Part shown: piece by piece, positions 26,931 through 35,876 of the stretch
Position numbering within the stretch: position 1 is the first letter of the stretch
How the letters are laid out: each line of letters starts with the position of its first letter
NCBI GenBank assembly: GCA_937920235.1
Contig: CALGUK010000034.1
Span: 62,001-126,000 of the forward strand
Length of the DNA: 64,000 bases
DNA from: an uncultured Clostridia bacterium
GTDB lineage: Bacteria; Bacillota; Clostridia; Oscillospirales; Acutalibacteraceae
Reading direction: 5' to 3'
Notes under the pieces: generated by a model
Seen by the model: only the letters and a program-made list of their open reading frames with translations
Told to the model about the DNA's origin: nothing
Databases searched by the model: none
Translations under genes and position numbers: made by a program

Positions 26931-27142
26931 TGAAAAAAGGAGACAAACTTTTTGAGAATTTTTTGTCATTACAGTCAATAAAAACGTTTTCTTAAATATC
27001 TCGTAACAAATCAGAAAAATATTTTTTTATAAACTCTTTTTTGTGTTATAATTTTAATATTAACATCAGTTTTAAGCATTGATATAACCCTTTAAAATGC
27101 AAAAGAAGACAAAATGTGTCAAATACTTGTCTCCTTTTTTCA
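26931..27142. repeat. 16-bp perfect inverted repeat flanking a promoter; candidate invertible element
   Basis: The arm TGAAAAAAGGAGACAA at 26931-26946 is the exact reverse complement of 27127-27142. Between the arms lies AT-rich, non-coding DNA with an extended -10 (TGTTATAAT, 27044-27052) pointing right toward the secreted protein gene. This layout is that of a phase-variable promoter inverton. No recombinase is in the window. The rest of the 442-nt gap (26768-27209) holds the dockerin promoter and the leader of the next gene; nothing else is seen. Confidence 0.5.
27044..27052 (+). promoter_or_regulatory. Extended -10 promoter for the small secreted protein
   Basis: TGTTATAAT with only a weak -35 (TTTTTA at 27024-27029). 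Transcription would start near 27059, giving a ~150-nt leader that includes the right repeat arm. Confidence 0.45.
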
Positions 27143-27209
27143 AAATCTGCTGTTACATATTACAGAGGGTAATACTCTCTCAAAATTATAACGAAAGAGG
27201 TTTTTATTT

Positions 27210-27650
27210 ATGAAAAAACTACTCGCAATGTTCCTTTGTCTTGTCACGCTGTTCTCCTTCTTTTCCGTTGGTGCCTATGCACTGGCCGGGAAAGACAATG
27301 AAATCATGCCGTACTACAACAACACATTAAGAGCTTATCACTCGGTATCGCTTTCCACAAACGGTACACTAAAAATAATCAACAGTTATAACGGGGTAAG
27401 CGGTGTCACAACAAAGGCGGTTATCACAACCTATATTGAGAAACGGTTTCTCGGCATTTTCTGGACAAGGGTGGATATCGGCACAGCCGATAACGAATGG
27501 GTTGACACCCTTTACAGTACCAACTATTCCGGAGGTCACTCCTTTAAATTAGAGTCAACGGGAACATACCGCGTAACCTCCGAATTCAAGATTTACGGCT
27601 CCGGCGGCTCTGCTGATGAAATCGTAAAAGAAACAACCATAACCTACTAA
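27210..27650 (+). CDS. Small secreted beta-rich protein of unknown function
   Basis: 146 residues. Signal peptide MKKLLAMFLCLVTLFSFF...AYALA, then ~120 residues of alternating polar/hydrophobic sequence suggesting a beta sandwich, with no cysteines in the mature part. RBS GAAAGAGG. No family recognised. It is a lone gene between a possible invertible promoter and a strong terminator. Confidence 0.78.
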   Translation: MKKLLAMFLCLVTLFSFFSVGAYALAGKDNEIMPYYNNTLRAYHSVSLSTNGTLKIINSYNGVSGVTTKAVITTYIEKRFLGIFWTRVDIGTADNEWVDTLYSTNYSGGHSFKLESTGTYRVTSEFKIYGSGGSADEIVKETTITY

Positions 27651-27686
27651 AAAACACAGCAGACTCACCGTGGTCTGCTGTGTTTT
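27651..27686. terminator. Bidirectional terminator
   Basis: 14-bp perfect stem AAAACACAGCAGAC / GTCTGCTGTGTTTT with an 8-nt loop and T/A tracts, shared by the convergent secreted-protein gene and the anti-sigma-like gene. Confidence 0.88.
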
Positions 27687-28364
27687 TTATTCTTCACATA
27701 TTGATATGCTTTCTGCTAACTTTAATATTATGTCCTCCTCAACATATCCCTGATATATTATATCAATTATATATCCGTTTTCCATCCAGGTTATTATAGA
27801 TGCTTTTTCTCCCATATTCATCAGAATTTTTCTGCCATTTGCAATAACAAATTTTACATCACCCTGCTCATTATCCAAACTTAAGCTTGCACTTTCTGTG
27901 ACACTCTGCTGCAGCAATATTGCATTTCCTCTGTCATTCCGATATTCCGTGGTAAATACGGCATCGTTCCCGCCCTTGCTCACCTGCTCAAAGCCCTCGG
28001 GCAGCCATGTCAGTTCATATACCTCAGTTATGGCACTCGTTGTCTTTCCGTCAAATTCAAAATCAATATGCGTCTCAAAAAGCTCTGTGATCACCTTAAG
28101 AACAGGCTCTCTTACAGCTGATACGCTCATTGTTCCGACAATCAGCAGGATAATCACGGCGGCAATAACCGCTACTCGCTTCGCTGAGGTATTCGTCATT
28201 CTCCACGAGGCCTTTTTCTGCTTTGAGATAAGCTTTTCCATTTTGCTTACAAATCTCTCGGAAAATTCATACTCTATGTCCGATTCGTTTCTCGGCACAT
28301 CGTTAAACTGCTGTGAAAAAGAGTCTCTTAATGCTCTGTCAAAGTCTTTACGGCTCATCTGCAT
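27687..28364 (-). CDS. DUF4367-type membrane protein, probable anti-sigma factor
   Basis: 225 residues. A cytoplasmic N-terminal ~60 residues, one membrane helix (about 63-84) and an extracellular DUF4367-like domain (YELTWLPEGFEQVSK, YRNDRGNAILLQQ). The gene overlaps the ECF sigma gene by 17 nt, with GGAGGG 8 nt before its ATG. The pair has the usual form of a sigma factor held by a membrane sensor. Signal unknown. Confidence 0.82.
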   Translation of the reverse strand: MQMSRKDFDRALRDSFSQQFNDVPRNESDIEYEFSERFVSKMEKLISKQKKASWRMTNTSAKRVAVIAAVIILLIVGTMSVSAVREPVLKVITELFETHIDFEFDGKTTSAITEVYELTWLPEGFEQVSKGGNDAVFTTEYRNDRGNAILLQQSVTESASLSLDNEQGDVKFVIANGRKILMNMGEKASIITWMENGYIIDIIYQGYVEEDIILKLAESISICEE

Positions 28365-28929
28365 ATTCCAAGCCCTCCTTTTTTGCCAGCTCCGCCAGCA
28401 TTTTCTTGCCTCTGGCTATCTGCTTTTTCACCGTGACGGTTTTTCTGCCCAGATATTCTGCAGTTTCCTTTGCTGACATTCCGAGTACAAAGTGATAATA
28501 CAGCACTTCTTTATATGCATCGTTCATTTTCGCCATTACCTTCAACAGCTCTTCATAGGCAAGCTCGTTGCAGATTTCCGTTACAAATTCTTCATCGGAA
28601 AAATTTCGGGTAAGCTCTGAGCTGATATCTGCCATCTGCTGTGCCGCCTTCTGTATGCGTGATCTCTTTTTACCGAAATTTATCGCGGTGTTCTGAGTCG
28701 CCTTTAACAGATAGTTTCGCACATCCTCGTCACTTTCAAGGCTTTCAATCATCGGCATGTGCCTGATTGCAATTTTCAAAAAGACGTCGTGAACAACATC
28801 CTCAGCATCCTTATCGTTTCCCAACTGCTTCCTTGCAAGAAAAAACATCTGATAGCGATATTCATAATATATTTCTTCAAATTCTCTTTTTTGCTTTTCA
28901 TCTGCAATTAAGTTCAGATAAATCAACAA
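28348..28929 (-). CDS. ECF-type RNA polymerase sigma factor
   Basis: About 193 residues. Region 2 (FEEIYYEYRYQMFFLARKQL...DAEDVVHDVFLKIA) and region 4 (YYHFVLGMSAKETAEYLG, then VTVKKQIARGKKML) are clear. ATGs at 28959 and 28953 lie inside the preceding terminator hairpin and upstream of GGAGG; the TTG at 28929 lies 9 nt after GGAGG and gives the N-terminus usual for the family (LIYLNLIADE), so TTG is chosen. No separate promoter is visible. Confidence 0.88.
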   Translation of the reverse strand: MLIYLNLIADEKQKREFEEIYYEYRYQMFFLARKQLGNDKDAEDVVHDVFLKIAIRHMPMIESLESDEDVRNYLLKATQNTAINFGKKRSRIQKAAQQMADISSELTRNFSDEEFVTEICNELAYEELLKVMAKMNDAYKEVLYYHFVLGMSAKETAEYLGRKTVTVKKQIARGKKMLAELAKKEGLEYADEP

Positions 28930-28943
28930 GATTATATGCCTCC

Positions 28944-28993
28944 AAAAAATCATCTGCATCCGAAAACAGAAAAATTTCTCACGGTTGCAGATG
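28944..28993 (-). terminator. Terminator of the mreBCD-PBP operon, abutting the sigma RBS
   Basis: Minus strand stem CATCTGCA / TGCAGATG (8 bp) plus an inner CCG/CGG after one mismatch, followed by ATTTTTT. The T-run runs straight into GGAGG, the Shine-Dalgarno of the ECF sigma gene, so sigma synthesis from this side depends on readthrough. Confidence 0.75.
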
Positions 28994-28998
28994 TTAAA

Positions 28999-31104
28999 TT
29001 ATTTTAATATCACGCCGCTTTGCTGCGACAGGGTTACGTCTGAATTCTGATTAAAATATGCATCATAAACCTCGCGGACATAGTTTCCCAGACCTGCGGA
29101 GTCAACATTTTCAATGGCTATAACAACGGCAATCTGAGGATCGTCGGCAGGAGCATAAGAAATCATAAATCCGTTTGTATAAGAAACAATCGCACCGTTC
29201 ACCTTTTTCTTTGCCTGAGCAGTACCCGTTTTTGATGCTACGCGGTAATCAAGGTTTCTGAATGCAGAAAGAGTGTTCGCCATTGAAATCATACCCTCGC
29301 GGACAGATGCAAAGGAGCTCTCCGCAGCATCCACCTTGTTGAGAACAACAGGTTCAGCCTCATATACGGTTTCGGAGTAATCGTGTGATTTTATGCTCTT
29401 TATAAAATGAGCCTTATATCTTGTTCCGCCGTTTGCAAGCGTTGCAACATAAGCGCAGAGCTGAATCGGTGTAAACAGGTTATCGGACTGACCGATAGCC
29501 GCCTGAACCGTATTACCCGGATACCATATTCCGCCCTGAGCCTCGCGGTTTTCCTTGCTTGCGGCAACACCCTTAGCCTCTGTCAGCTCAACACCTGTTT
29601 CCTGTCCCAGACCGAACATAGTGAAATACTCGTTGATTTTTGAAATGCCGAGCAGTCTGCCCACCTCGTAAAAATACGTATTACAGGAGTGAGTCAGCGC
29701 ACTTCTGAGATTGACATATGAATGTCCGTGATTACCCAGACCGACACAGTTAAGAGGCAAGTCGGCAAAATAATTATACACAAGGTCACAGAAAATTCCG
29801 TCTTCTGCCGTAACGACCTCCTCTTCAAGTCCCGCAAGGCCGACAATCGGCTTGACCGTTGAGCCGGGAGCATAAGTGCTTCGGAGAGCTCTGTTCCACA
29901 GCGGAGCAGAAGAATCCGTATTGAGCTCCGTAAACTTTTCCTTATATGTTGCAAGGTCATACGAGGGATATGTGGCGCAGGCGAGAACGGAAAAATCGTT
30001 CACATCCATAACGACGATGCTTCCTGCCGTATCCACCTTGCCTGATTCCTTTGTGCTGTTGATTTTTGAAGAAAGTATTTTCTGAACCTGTTTCTGAAAA
30101 TCGCCGTTGATTGTCAGAATAACATTATTTCCGTTAACAGGGGCAGTTGTGACCTGTGATGTCTTTGTACCGTCGGAATTTGTTGTGGTTGTGAGAATAC
30201 CGTTAGTGCCTCTGAGCTCGTCCTCCATTGCACTTTCAATACCGAACTTACCGATTTTGTCGTTCATCTTATATGCACGCAGTTTTAACGTCTGCAGCTC
30301 TTCCTCCGTAAGATTCTCATTCTTTACGGCTTCCTTATATTCATTTGACACAGCCGAATACTCCTCGGCGTTGAGATAATCGTAATATCCTATTATATGC
30401 GGTGCAATTTCGCCGTCATAATATTCACGCTCCGTATCAACACGGACGTCAATGCCCTCAAAAAATCGGCTTTGCTCCTTGAGATATGAAATAAGATCGA
30501 CGGGAATATCCTCTGCCAAAGTAAAGGGATTATTTTTTGAAAAATCGGCTTTTGTCATTGCAACATACACGGTTGCAAGCATCAATGCCTCTTCACGGCT
30601 GTATTCCTCAAGCTCATAATACTCACAAAGTGCATTAAAGCAGTTTTCCGCAGTGGCATAAGTGTTGAGATTAAGATAATCCTTTTTGAAGAGGAAGCTT
30701 TTTATACTTTTGATACCGTCGGTATAAACAAGCTTGCCGTTTTCTGTTGTAATAAAATCGGAATAGTTATATTCCACCTTATTTTCCTTGAAAAGACGGA
30801 GAAGCGCAATCATAATGGTATTTCTTTCCGCTTTTTTTGATGCAGACGGGAAATACGAGCCGTCAATAAACACGGTGTTTGACGGCGTGCTGTAAACCAG
30901 TGGCCGTCCTGTTGTGTCAAGAATTTCTCCTCTCACCGCCTGAATTTCAGTGGTTGCCGAGGAATAATACAGGTTTCGTGCCGAATATTCGTCAGCCTGG
31001 ATGACCTGTATTCTGAAAAGGTCGGCTATGAATAACGAAACAACGAACAATATCACAACAACAAATGCTGTTGCTCTCATTTTAAAATTGTACGTTCCTT
31101 TCAT
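28999..31104 (-). CDS. Penicillin-binding protein 2-type transpeptidase
   Basis: 701 residues. N-terminal membrane helix (about 10-32), a dimerisation region, then a class B transpeptidase with STVK (YAPGSTVKPIVG), SCN (THSCNTYFYEVG) and KTG (ASKTGTAQ). It crosslinks peptidoglycan, probably during elongation, given its place as last gene after mreB-mreC-mreD (29 nt after mreD). Confidence 0.94.
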   Translation of the reverse strand: MKGTYNFKMRATAFVVVILFVVSLFIADLFRIQVIQADEYSARNLYYSSATTEIQAVRGEILDTTGRPLVYSTPSNTVFIDGSYFPSASKKAERNTIMIALLRLFKENKVEYNYSDFITTENGKLVYTDGIKSIKSFLFKKDYLNLNTYATAENCFNALCEYYELEEYSREEALMLATVYVAMTKADFSKNNPFTLAEDIPVDLISYLKEQSRFFEGIDVRVDTEREYYDGEIAPHIIGYYDYLNAEEYSAVSNEYKEAVKNENLTEEELQTLKLRAYKMNDKIGKFGIESAMEDELRGTNGILTTTTNSDGTKTSQVTTAPVNGNNVILTINGDFQKQVQKILSSKINSTKESGKVDTAGSIVVMDVNDFSVLACATYPSYDLATYKEKFTELNTDSSAPLWNRALRSTYAPGSTVKPIVGLAGLEEEVVTAEDGIFCDLVYNYFADLPLNCVGLGNHGHSYVNLRSALTHSCNTYFYEVGRLLGISKINEYFTMFGLGQETGVELTEAKGVAASKENREAQGGIWYPGNTVQAAIGQSDNLFTPIQLCAYVATLANGGTRYKAHFIKSIKSHDYSETVYEAEPVVLNKVDAAESSFASVREGMISMANTLSAFRNLDYRVASKTGTAQAKKKVNGAIVSYTNGFMISYAPADDPQIAVVIAIENVDSAGLGNYVREVYDAYFNQNSDVTLSQQSGVILK

Positions 31105-31133
31105 TTCCTCACCGTCCTTTCAAAAAAATTTCA

Positions 31134-31661
31134 TCAATATTCCGTATAATCAAAAGAGAATTTTCTGTTTAACGTTCTGATAAGCAGATACCATAACGGT
31201 GTCAGCGCCAGCGAATATATACCCATCGGGAGATAATATCTCATAAACAGCCGGACTCCGCCGTCAATTCCTCTTGCCGTAATAAAAAACAGTACATAAC
31301 TGACAAGATAAATGACCGTTATGGCCGAATTCATAATTACATATGTTATGATATTGTTACGCATAAAAACTCTCAGTAAAACTCCGCACACCGCACACGC
31401 AACCGTAAGATACAGCGCATTATAACCGTCTGCCGTAACCGTTACTGTGTCCCACAGAACGCCTGCAAAAAGTCCTGCCACGGCTCCGACAAGCTCGCCC
31501 TCAAACATTGAGATGCAAACCGCAACCGAGATGAGCAAAACAGGTCTTACCGATGCTATTTGGGGAAAAACGCACAGGGTGTTCTGAAAAATATGTGCCA
31601 GAAGAATTATTAAAGCGTAAATCAGATATCGCTTTGTTTTTATTTTAGTCTGTACCGTCAT
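31134..31661 (-). CDS. mreD: Rod shape-determining protein MreD
   Basis: 175 residues, five or six membrane helices, containing EGELVGAVAGLFAGVLWD as in MreD. Weakly conserved as a family; order mreB-mreC-mreD settles the call. It begins 5 nt after mreC. Confidence 0.88.
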   Translation of the reverse strand: MTVQTKIKTKRYLIYALIILLAHIFQNTLCVFPQIASVRPVLLISVAVCISMFEGELVGAVAGLFAGVLWDTVTVTADGYNALYLTVACAVCGVLLRVFMRNNIITYVIMNSAITVIYLVSYVLFFITARGIDGGVRLFMRYYLPMGIYSLALTPLWYLLIRTLNRKFSFDYTEY

Positions 31662-31666
31662 AATCG

Positions 31667-32503
31667 TTATTTTTCCTCATAAGCAGTAATGATAAAGCAA
31701 TCGTGAATCTCCTTGGAATTGACCTCGGGCTCAATTACCGCATAGGCAGAGAGATCCGTTTCGCTTTGATTAACTGCGGAAACCGTTCCTATTATAAGGT
31801 CCTTCGGGAAAATTCCGCCCGTACCCGACGTGCAGACAATTCCTCCCTCGGAAACGGCAGTTTTTGTATCAAGTCCCGTGAGCCTGCACTTACCGTCAAC
31901 AGACAGCTCATAGGTAGCAGAAACATAACCCAGCTCACCCGTTCTGATTTCATAGGCTGCCACGTTAACGGACGGATCAAACACGGATCGCACAACGCAG
32001 GAGGTAGGATTTACCTCTGTCACAACACCGATAAGATATTCGCCCGAAATAACGGCGTCATTTATTTTTACATTGTCAGACGAGCCTCTGTCCAGAGTAA
32101 AAGAACCGAAAACGTCGGCAGAATCTCTTCCTATAACCGTTGCGTATGTCCAGGTATAATCCGGGTGCTTTTCGCGCACTTCGAGAAACTCCTCATACGA
32201 TTCCAGCTTCTTTTTTGCGTCTTCATAATCAACGAGCTGACTCTGATAATCGGCCACCTGTTGCTCAAGCTCGGCAACTCTGTCCCGGTATGATTTTGAC
32301 GACACAAATCCTCCTGAAAAATCATCAAGCTTTGCAGACAAATATGATGCCGCATCCTGCAAGGGCGATGTTACTATTCCCACAACATTCGTCAGCGGTG
32401 ACGTTGATCCGGAAACCGCAGTTGCAAGGACCGTTGCGATTAAAAGAACTGCCGCAACAGCCACCAGAACCTTAAATGTTGTGCTCTTGAAAAAATTGTT
32501 CAT
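31667..32503 (-). CDS. mreC: Rod shape-determining protein MreC
   Basis: 278 residues: one N-terminal helix (about 10-30), a coiled coil (about 68-110, RDRVAELEQQVADYQSQL) and the MreC beta domain (YATVIGRDSADVFGSFTLDR, SGTGGIFPKDLIIGTV). It links cytoplasmic MreB to the periplasmic synthesis complex. Confidence 0.92.
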   Translation of the reverse strand: MNNFFKSTTFKVLVAVAAVLLIATVLATAVSGSTSPLTNVVGIVTSPLQDAASYLSAKLDDFSGGFVSSKSYRDRVAELEQQVADYQSQLVDYEDAKKKLESYEEFLEVREKHPDYTWTYATVIGRDSADVFGSFTLDRGSSDNVKINDAVISGEYLIGVVTEVNPTSCVVRSVFDPSVNVAAYEIRTGELGYVSATYELSVDGKCRLTGLDTKTAVSEGGIVCTSGTGGIFPKDLIIGTVSAVNQSETDLSAYAVIEPEVNSKEIHDCFIITAYEEK

Positions 32504-32533
32504 ATTTTAATACTCTTTTCTGACGGAATTATA

Positions 32534-33523
32534 CTATATACTGCCCTTTTCGAGACATATACCCATACCTGCCGCAACACAATCCATGGGATAGGGTGCT
32601 ACGTGAACGGGAATTTTTGTTTCCTGAGATATGAGCTTGTCCAATTCTCTAAGCAATGCACCGCCGCCCGTGAGCATAATACCGTTATCGACGATATCAG
32701 AAAGAAGCTCCGGTGGTGTTTTCTCAAGTGTTGCTCGGATAACGGAGATTATCTGTGCCACAGGCTCAGCCAATGCTTCCCGCACATCCTCCGAGGTGAT
32801 TTCGATATTCTTCGGGAGTCCGTCAACGAGATTTCGTCCTCTGACATCCATCGCGCCTTCACCGTCGTAGCTCATAGCGGAGCCTATTTTGATTTTAAGG
32901 TCTTCCGCCGTTCTTTCTCCTATAAGAACATTATGCTTTTTGCGTATGTATTCAATAATTGCCTCATCAAAATCATCACCTGCGATACGGCTTGATTTGG
33001 CCGTTACAATATCGCGGTAAGAAATCACGGCAACCTCAGTAGTACCGCCGCCGATATCAACAATCATACTTCCCACAGCCTCGGTTACGGGAAGTCCCAC
33101 CCCCATTGCCGCCGCAAGCGGTTTGTGAATCAGTGCCGCATATTTTGCTCCTGCATCTCTGGCGGCATCGTGAACGGCTTTTCTCTCAACCTCCGTAATT
33201 CCAGACGGAACACAGATGAGAACTCTCGCTCTTGCAAAGGGTGTTTTGTTTATTACCTTTTTTATAAAAACCTTGAGCATATCGGATGTAATTTCCGAAT
33301 TGATAATGACGCCGTCCTTTAACGGCTTTACTGCTGTGATAGAGCCGGGAGTTCTGCCGATCATATCCTTTGCTTCATTTCCCACGGCAACAACGGTGGG
33401 CGGATCGGTTTTTTCGTTGACAGCGACCACGGACGGTTCACGGAGAACAATGCCCTTTCCTTTATGATATACGATTGTATTCGCAGTACCCAGATCGATA
33501 CCTATATCCTGTGCGAACAACAT
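32534..33523 (-). CDS. mreB: Rod shape-determining protein MreB
   Basis: 329 residues of actin-like fold: [36 protein letters not shown] and [14 protein letters not shown]. It forms filaments that guide cell-wall elongation. ATG 33523 is 8 nt after GGGAG; the upstream ATG at 33538 contains that Shine-Dalgarno in its codons and is rejected. First gene of the operon. Confidence 0.96.
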   Translation of the reverse strand: MLFAQDIGIDLGTANTIVYHKGKGIVLREPSVVAVNEKTDPPTVVAVGNEAKDMIGRTPGSITAVKPLKDGVIINSEITSDMLKVFIKKVINKTPFARARVLICVPSGITEVERKAVHDAARDAGAKYAALIHKPLAAAMGVGLPVTEAVGSMIVDIGGGTTEVAVISYRDIVTAKSSRIAGDDFDEAIIEYIRKKHNVLIGERTAEDLKIKIGSAMSYDGEGAMDVRGRNLVDGLPKNIEITSEDVREALAEPVAQIISVIRATLEKTPPELLSDIVDNGIMLTGGGALLRELDKLISQETKIPVHVAPYPMDCVAAGMGICLEKGSI

Positions 33524-33584
33524 TTTAACATCTCCCATTCACAAAATCTATATTGGTAAATATCAATCAATTATATTCCGTTAT

Positions 33585-33613
33585 ATTATAACAAAACTGC
33601 AGATATTATACAA
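33585..33613 (-). promoter_or_regulatory. Promoter for mreBCD-PBP
   Basis: Minus strand TTGTAT (33613-33608), 17 nt, TATAAT (33590-33585) with extended TG. Confidence 0.55.
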
Positions 33614-33643
33614 TACCCGCAGTCAAAAATTCAAATTATTTTC

Positions 33644-33680
33644 AAAAAAGAAAGCGCCCATCCTATTGGACAGACGCTTT
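33644..33680 (-). terminator. Terminator of the 5S rRNA gene
   Basis: Minus strand 13-bp stem (AAAGCGTCTGTCC / GGATGGGCGCTTT, with G-U pairs), 4-nt loop, then CTTTTTT. Confidence 0.8.
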
Positions 33681-33686
33681 ATCTTA

Positions 33687-33804
<118 letters not shown>

Positions 33805-33836
33805 ACGAAACGCTTTATCTCGTGAACGCAAGAGAT

Positions 33837-33865
33837 ATTCTAACAGAACATTTTACAAAATGCAA
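33837..33865 (-). promoter_or_regulatory. Promoter of the solitary 5S rRNA gene
   Basis: Minus strand TTGCAT (33865-33860), 17 nt, TAGAAT (33842-33837). Transcription from about 33830 gives a short leader with a TATCTC/GAGATA hairpin before the 5S 5' end, a likely maturation signal. Confidence 0.6.
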
Positions 33866-33968
33866 GCATTTTTTCAATAATTTTTCATTTTTTACATTTT
33901 TAATATTTTTCCGTGTTTATTTTTCATCTATTTGTTGATATTTACGAATAATCAACAATTATAAATAT

Positions 33969-34003
33969 AAACCGTACAGAAAATTCATTTTCCTGTACGG
34001 TTT
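33969..34003 (-). terminator. Hairpin terminator after the gene at 34032
   Basis: 11-bp perfect stem AAACCGTACAG / CTGTACGGTTT with a 13-nt loop; the following sequence is AT-rich but lacks a long T-run. Confidence 0.6.
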
Positions 34004-34031
34004 GTCCTTATGAAAAATTATAACAGCAGAT

Positions 34032-35780
34032 TCACAGTCCCTTTGAAATATCCGCAATCACATATCGACAGCCCTGGTATGCGTTGCCCACGGTATAGAC
34101 TACGGTTTTGTTATCAATAAAATACAGGCTTGTGTGTTGAAGGAATATCTCATCGGAATATTTTAAGCAATTTCCCGTTGTCAGATCAAAAATCTGAAGC
34201 TGATAATCCGTTATATTTTCCACATAGCCGAGAACCGCAAGATATTTTCCGTCGCCGCTGACTGCCATCTGCTCTGCCTGTGTAACGGTATATCCGTCAA
34301 GTGATATTCTCTCTCCCGTGGAGACGCTGTAAAGCAATCCCTCCGCCTCATCAAGAAGATATCCGTTGCTGTACGAATACCTTACATTCGCATTCTTCTG
34401 CAAGGTCAGTATATCCGTCGCCTCACCGTTTTCATTACGGACAGCCTTGATTTCGCCGTTTTCTGCTCTGACAAGATAGAGAAATGCGTCGCCGTCAGCA
34501 ACCGCAAGATATCCGTAAACATCTTTTGCAAGCAGGGTTTCGCGTGAACCATCCTTGATGAACAGATCCTTTTGTGTGCTGTTTTCGTAATTTCTGCCGC
34601 TGAAAAACGGTATTTTTCCGTTTGACGAGTTGAGTCCCTCGTCGGTCAGAACGCAATAGTCTGCTCCGTCCGACTTTTTCGAGAGAAATCTCTCTGTTTT
34701 ACCACTTTCTGCATCAACAACAAAGCTGTCATTCCACAGCTTTCCGTTATCCTCAGACACAAGTAAGAGTGCCTTTCCGTCAGCCTCATATCCGCTCGGT
34801 AAATCCGTAAGTCTGAGAAGTCTTGCTCCCGTCTGTCCGTCAGCATATATTCCGTATCCCGAAACCATACCGTCACGGCTGATAAAGGATATTTCAGTAT
34901 TGAGCTTTGCCCCGTTTTCCTTTACGCTGACAGTAACCGTTTTATTCGGCTGAATTGCATTGAGCACACCGTTTTCATACTGATAATAAACAATCTTATT
35001 ATCACTGCTCAAAACACAGAAAGTATTGTCAAAATCCGTTTCAAGCAGATTCCCCTCTGTTTCACCCTCTGCAAGCTGAATTGTTTTCACAGATGTCTGC
35101 GTGATTTTTATCTCATCCGGTGTATCGGGAGTTTCATTGTTTTCTGTTGGGAAATATTTCACACAGAGAAATACGATGGCAAGAACAAGTGCAAAAATTG
35201 CCAGACCGAATGTGATATGGTCTTTTTTAGTCAACGGCTCATACTGTGCCGTTTCGGTCTCCGTTTTCTCTTTCTTTGATTTTTTTACTTTTTCAGATTT
35301 TTCTTTCTTTGGTTTTTTTACCTTTTCCGGCTGGGGTTCCTTTATCTTTTTCTCCTTGACAGGTCTGCTCTTTTTCTGTTTCTTGGCCTTTTTCTTATCT
35401 GTTGCACTTGCAAGCGCCTCTTTTTCGGAAAAAATAACGGTTTCTTCGATTACTCCGATTGTTTTCTGCAGAACATCGGGCTCCGCCGTATCGAACACAA
35501 ATTCTTCCTTATATTCCTGCTCGGCCGGCTCCCCGGTGAAAATCGAGTCGTCTTCATCCACCGTATGCGGATTTTCCTCTGTTATCGGCAAGTTCTCAAG
35601 AGTTTCTTTTACCGCTTCAGGAAATCCGGTGAGAGCCTCCAGCACCTGCAGGTCGTCCTCCTCGGGAACCTCAATCACCTCTCCGCCCGGTACGGCAGGG
35701 GTATAATTTTCCGCCGACAGCTCATTGCCGTCTTCACCTATAATTTTATATTTATCAAAAAGTGATTTTTTGTCAGCCAC
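34032..35780 (-). CDS. Membrane-anchored protein with cytoplasmic acidic/Lys-rich region and beta-propeller-like ectodomain
   Basis: 582 residues. The first ~190 residues are acidic then strongly Lys/Glu-rich (repeated KKPKKEK-type runs), followed by one membrane helix (about 198-214) and a ~360-residue exterior region of short repeated beta motifs (ENGVLNAIQP; DGKYLAVLGYVENITDYQLQIFDLTTGNC) like a WD40/propeller fold. No family recognised. GTG start behind CGGAGGTG. Single gene with its own promoter and terminator. Confidence 0.82.
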   Translation of the reverse strand: MADKKSLFDKYKIIGEDGNELSAENYTPAVPGGEVIEVPEEDDLQVLEALTGFPEAVKETLENLPITEENPHTVDEDDSIFTGEPAEQEYKEEFVFDTAEPDVLQKTIGVIEETVIFSEKEALASATDKKKAKKQKKSRPVKEKKIKEPQPEKVKKPKKEKSEKVKKSKKEKTETETAQYEPLTKKDHITFGLAIFALVLAIVFLCVKYFPTENNETPDTPDEIKITQTSVKTIQLAEGETEGNLLETDFDNTFCVLSSDNKIVYYQYENGVLNAIQPNKTVTVSVKENGAKLNTEISFISRDGMVSGYGIYADGQTGARLLRLTDLPSGYEADGKALLLVSEDNGKLWNDSFVVDAESGKTERFLSKKSDGADYCVLTDEGLNSSNGKIPFFSGRNYENSTQKDLFIKDGSRETLLAKDVYGYLAVADGDAFLYLVRAENGEIKAVRNENGEATDILTLQKNANVRYSYSNGYLLDEAEGLLYSVSTGERISLDGYTVTQAEQMAVSGDGKYLAVLGYVENITDYQLQIFDLTTGNCLKYSDEIFLQHTSLYFIDNKTVVYTVGNAYQGCRYVIADISKGL

Positions 35781-35808
35781 AATAACACCTCCGTGTAGTG
35801 TATTTTAT

Positions 35809-35837
35809 ATTATACCTCTTTTTCGGTTATATTGCAA
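35809..35837 (-). promoter_or_regulatory. Promoter for the gene at 34032-35780
   Basis: Minus strand TTGCAA (35837-35832), 17 nt, TATAAT (35814-35809). The -35 overlaps the start of the T-tail of the upstream terminator. Confidence 0.6.
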
Positions 35838-35867
35838 CAAAAAGAAGGGCAGTTCAATGAACCGCCC
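35838..35867 (-). terminator. Terminator of the sugar operon
   Basis: Minus strand GGGCGGTTC / GAACTGCCC, 3-nt loop, tail TTCTTTTTG, directly after the FGGY kinase gene. Confidence 0.82.
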
Positions 35868-35876
35868 CGTCTGAAA

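Noticed and set aside
26930..26995. 21-codon frame starting in the left inverted-repeat arm
   Set aside because: No Shine-Dalgarno before its ATG and very AT-rich; more likely non-coding switch DNA.
35101..35706. 201-codon open frame on the plus strand
   Set aside because: Lies antisense within the membrane protein at 34032-35780; its Ser/Phe-rich composition is what the complement of Lys/Glu-rich codons gives, and it has no RBS.
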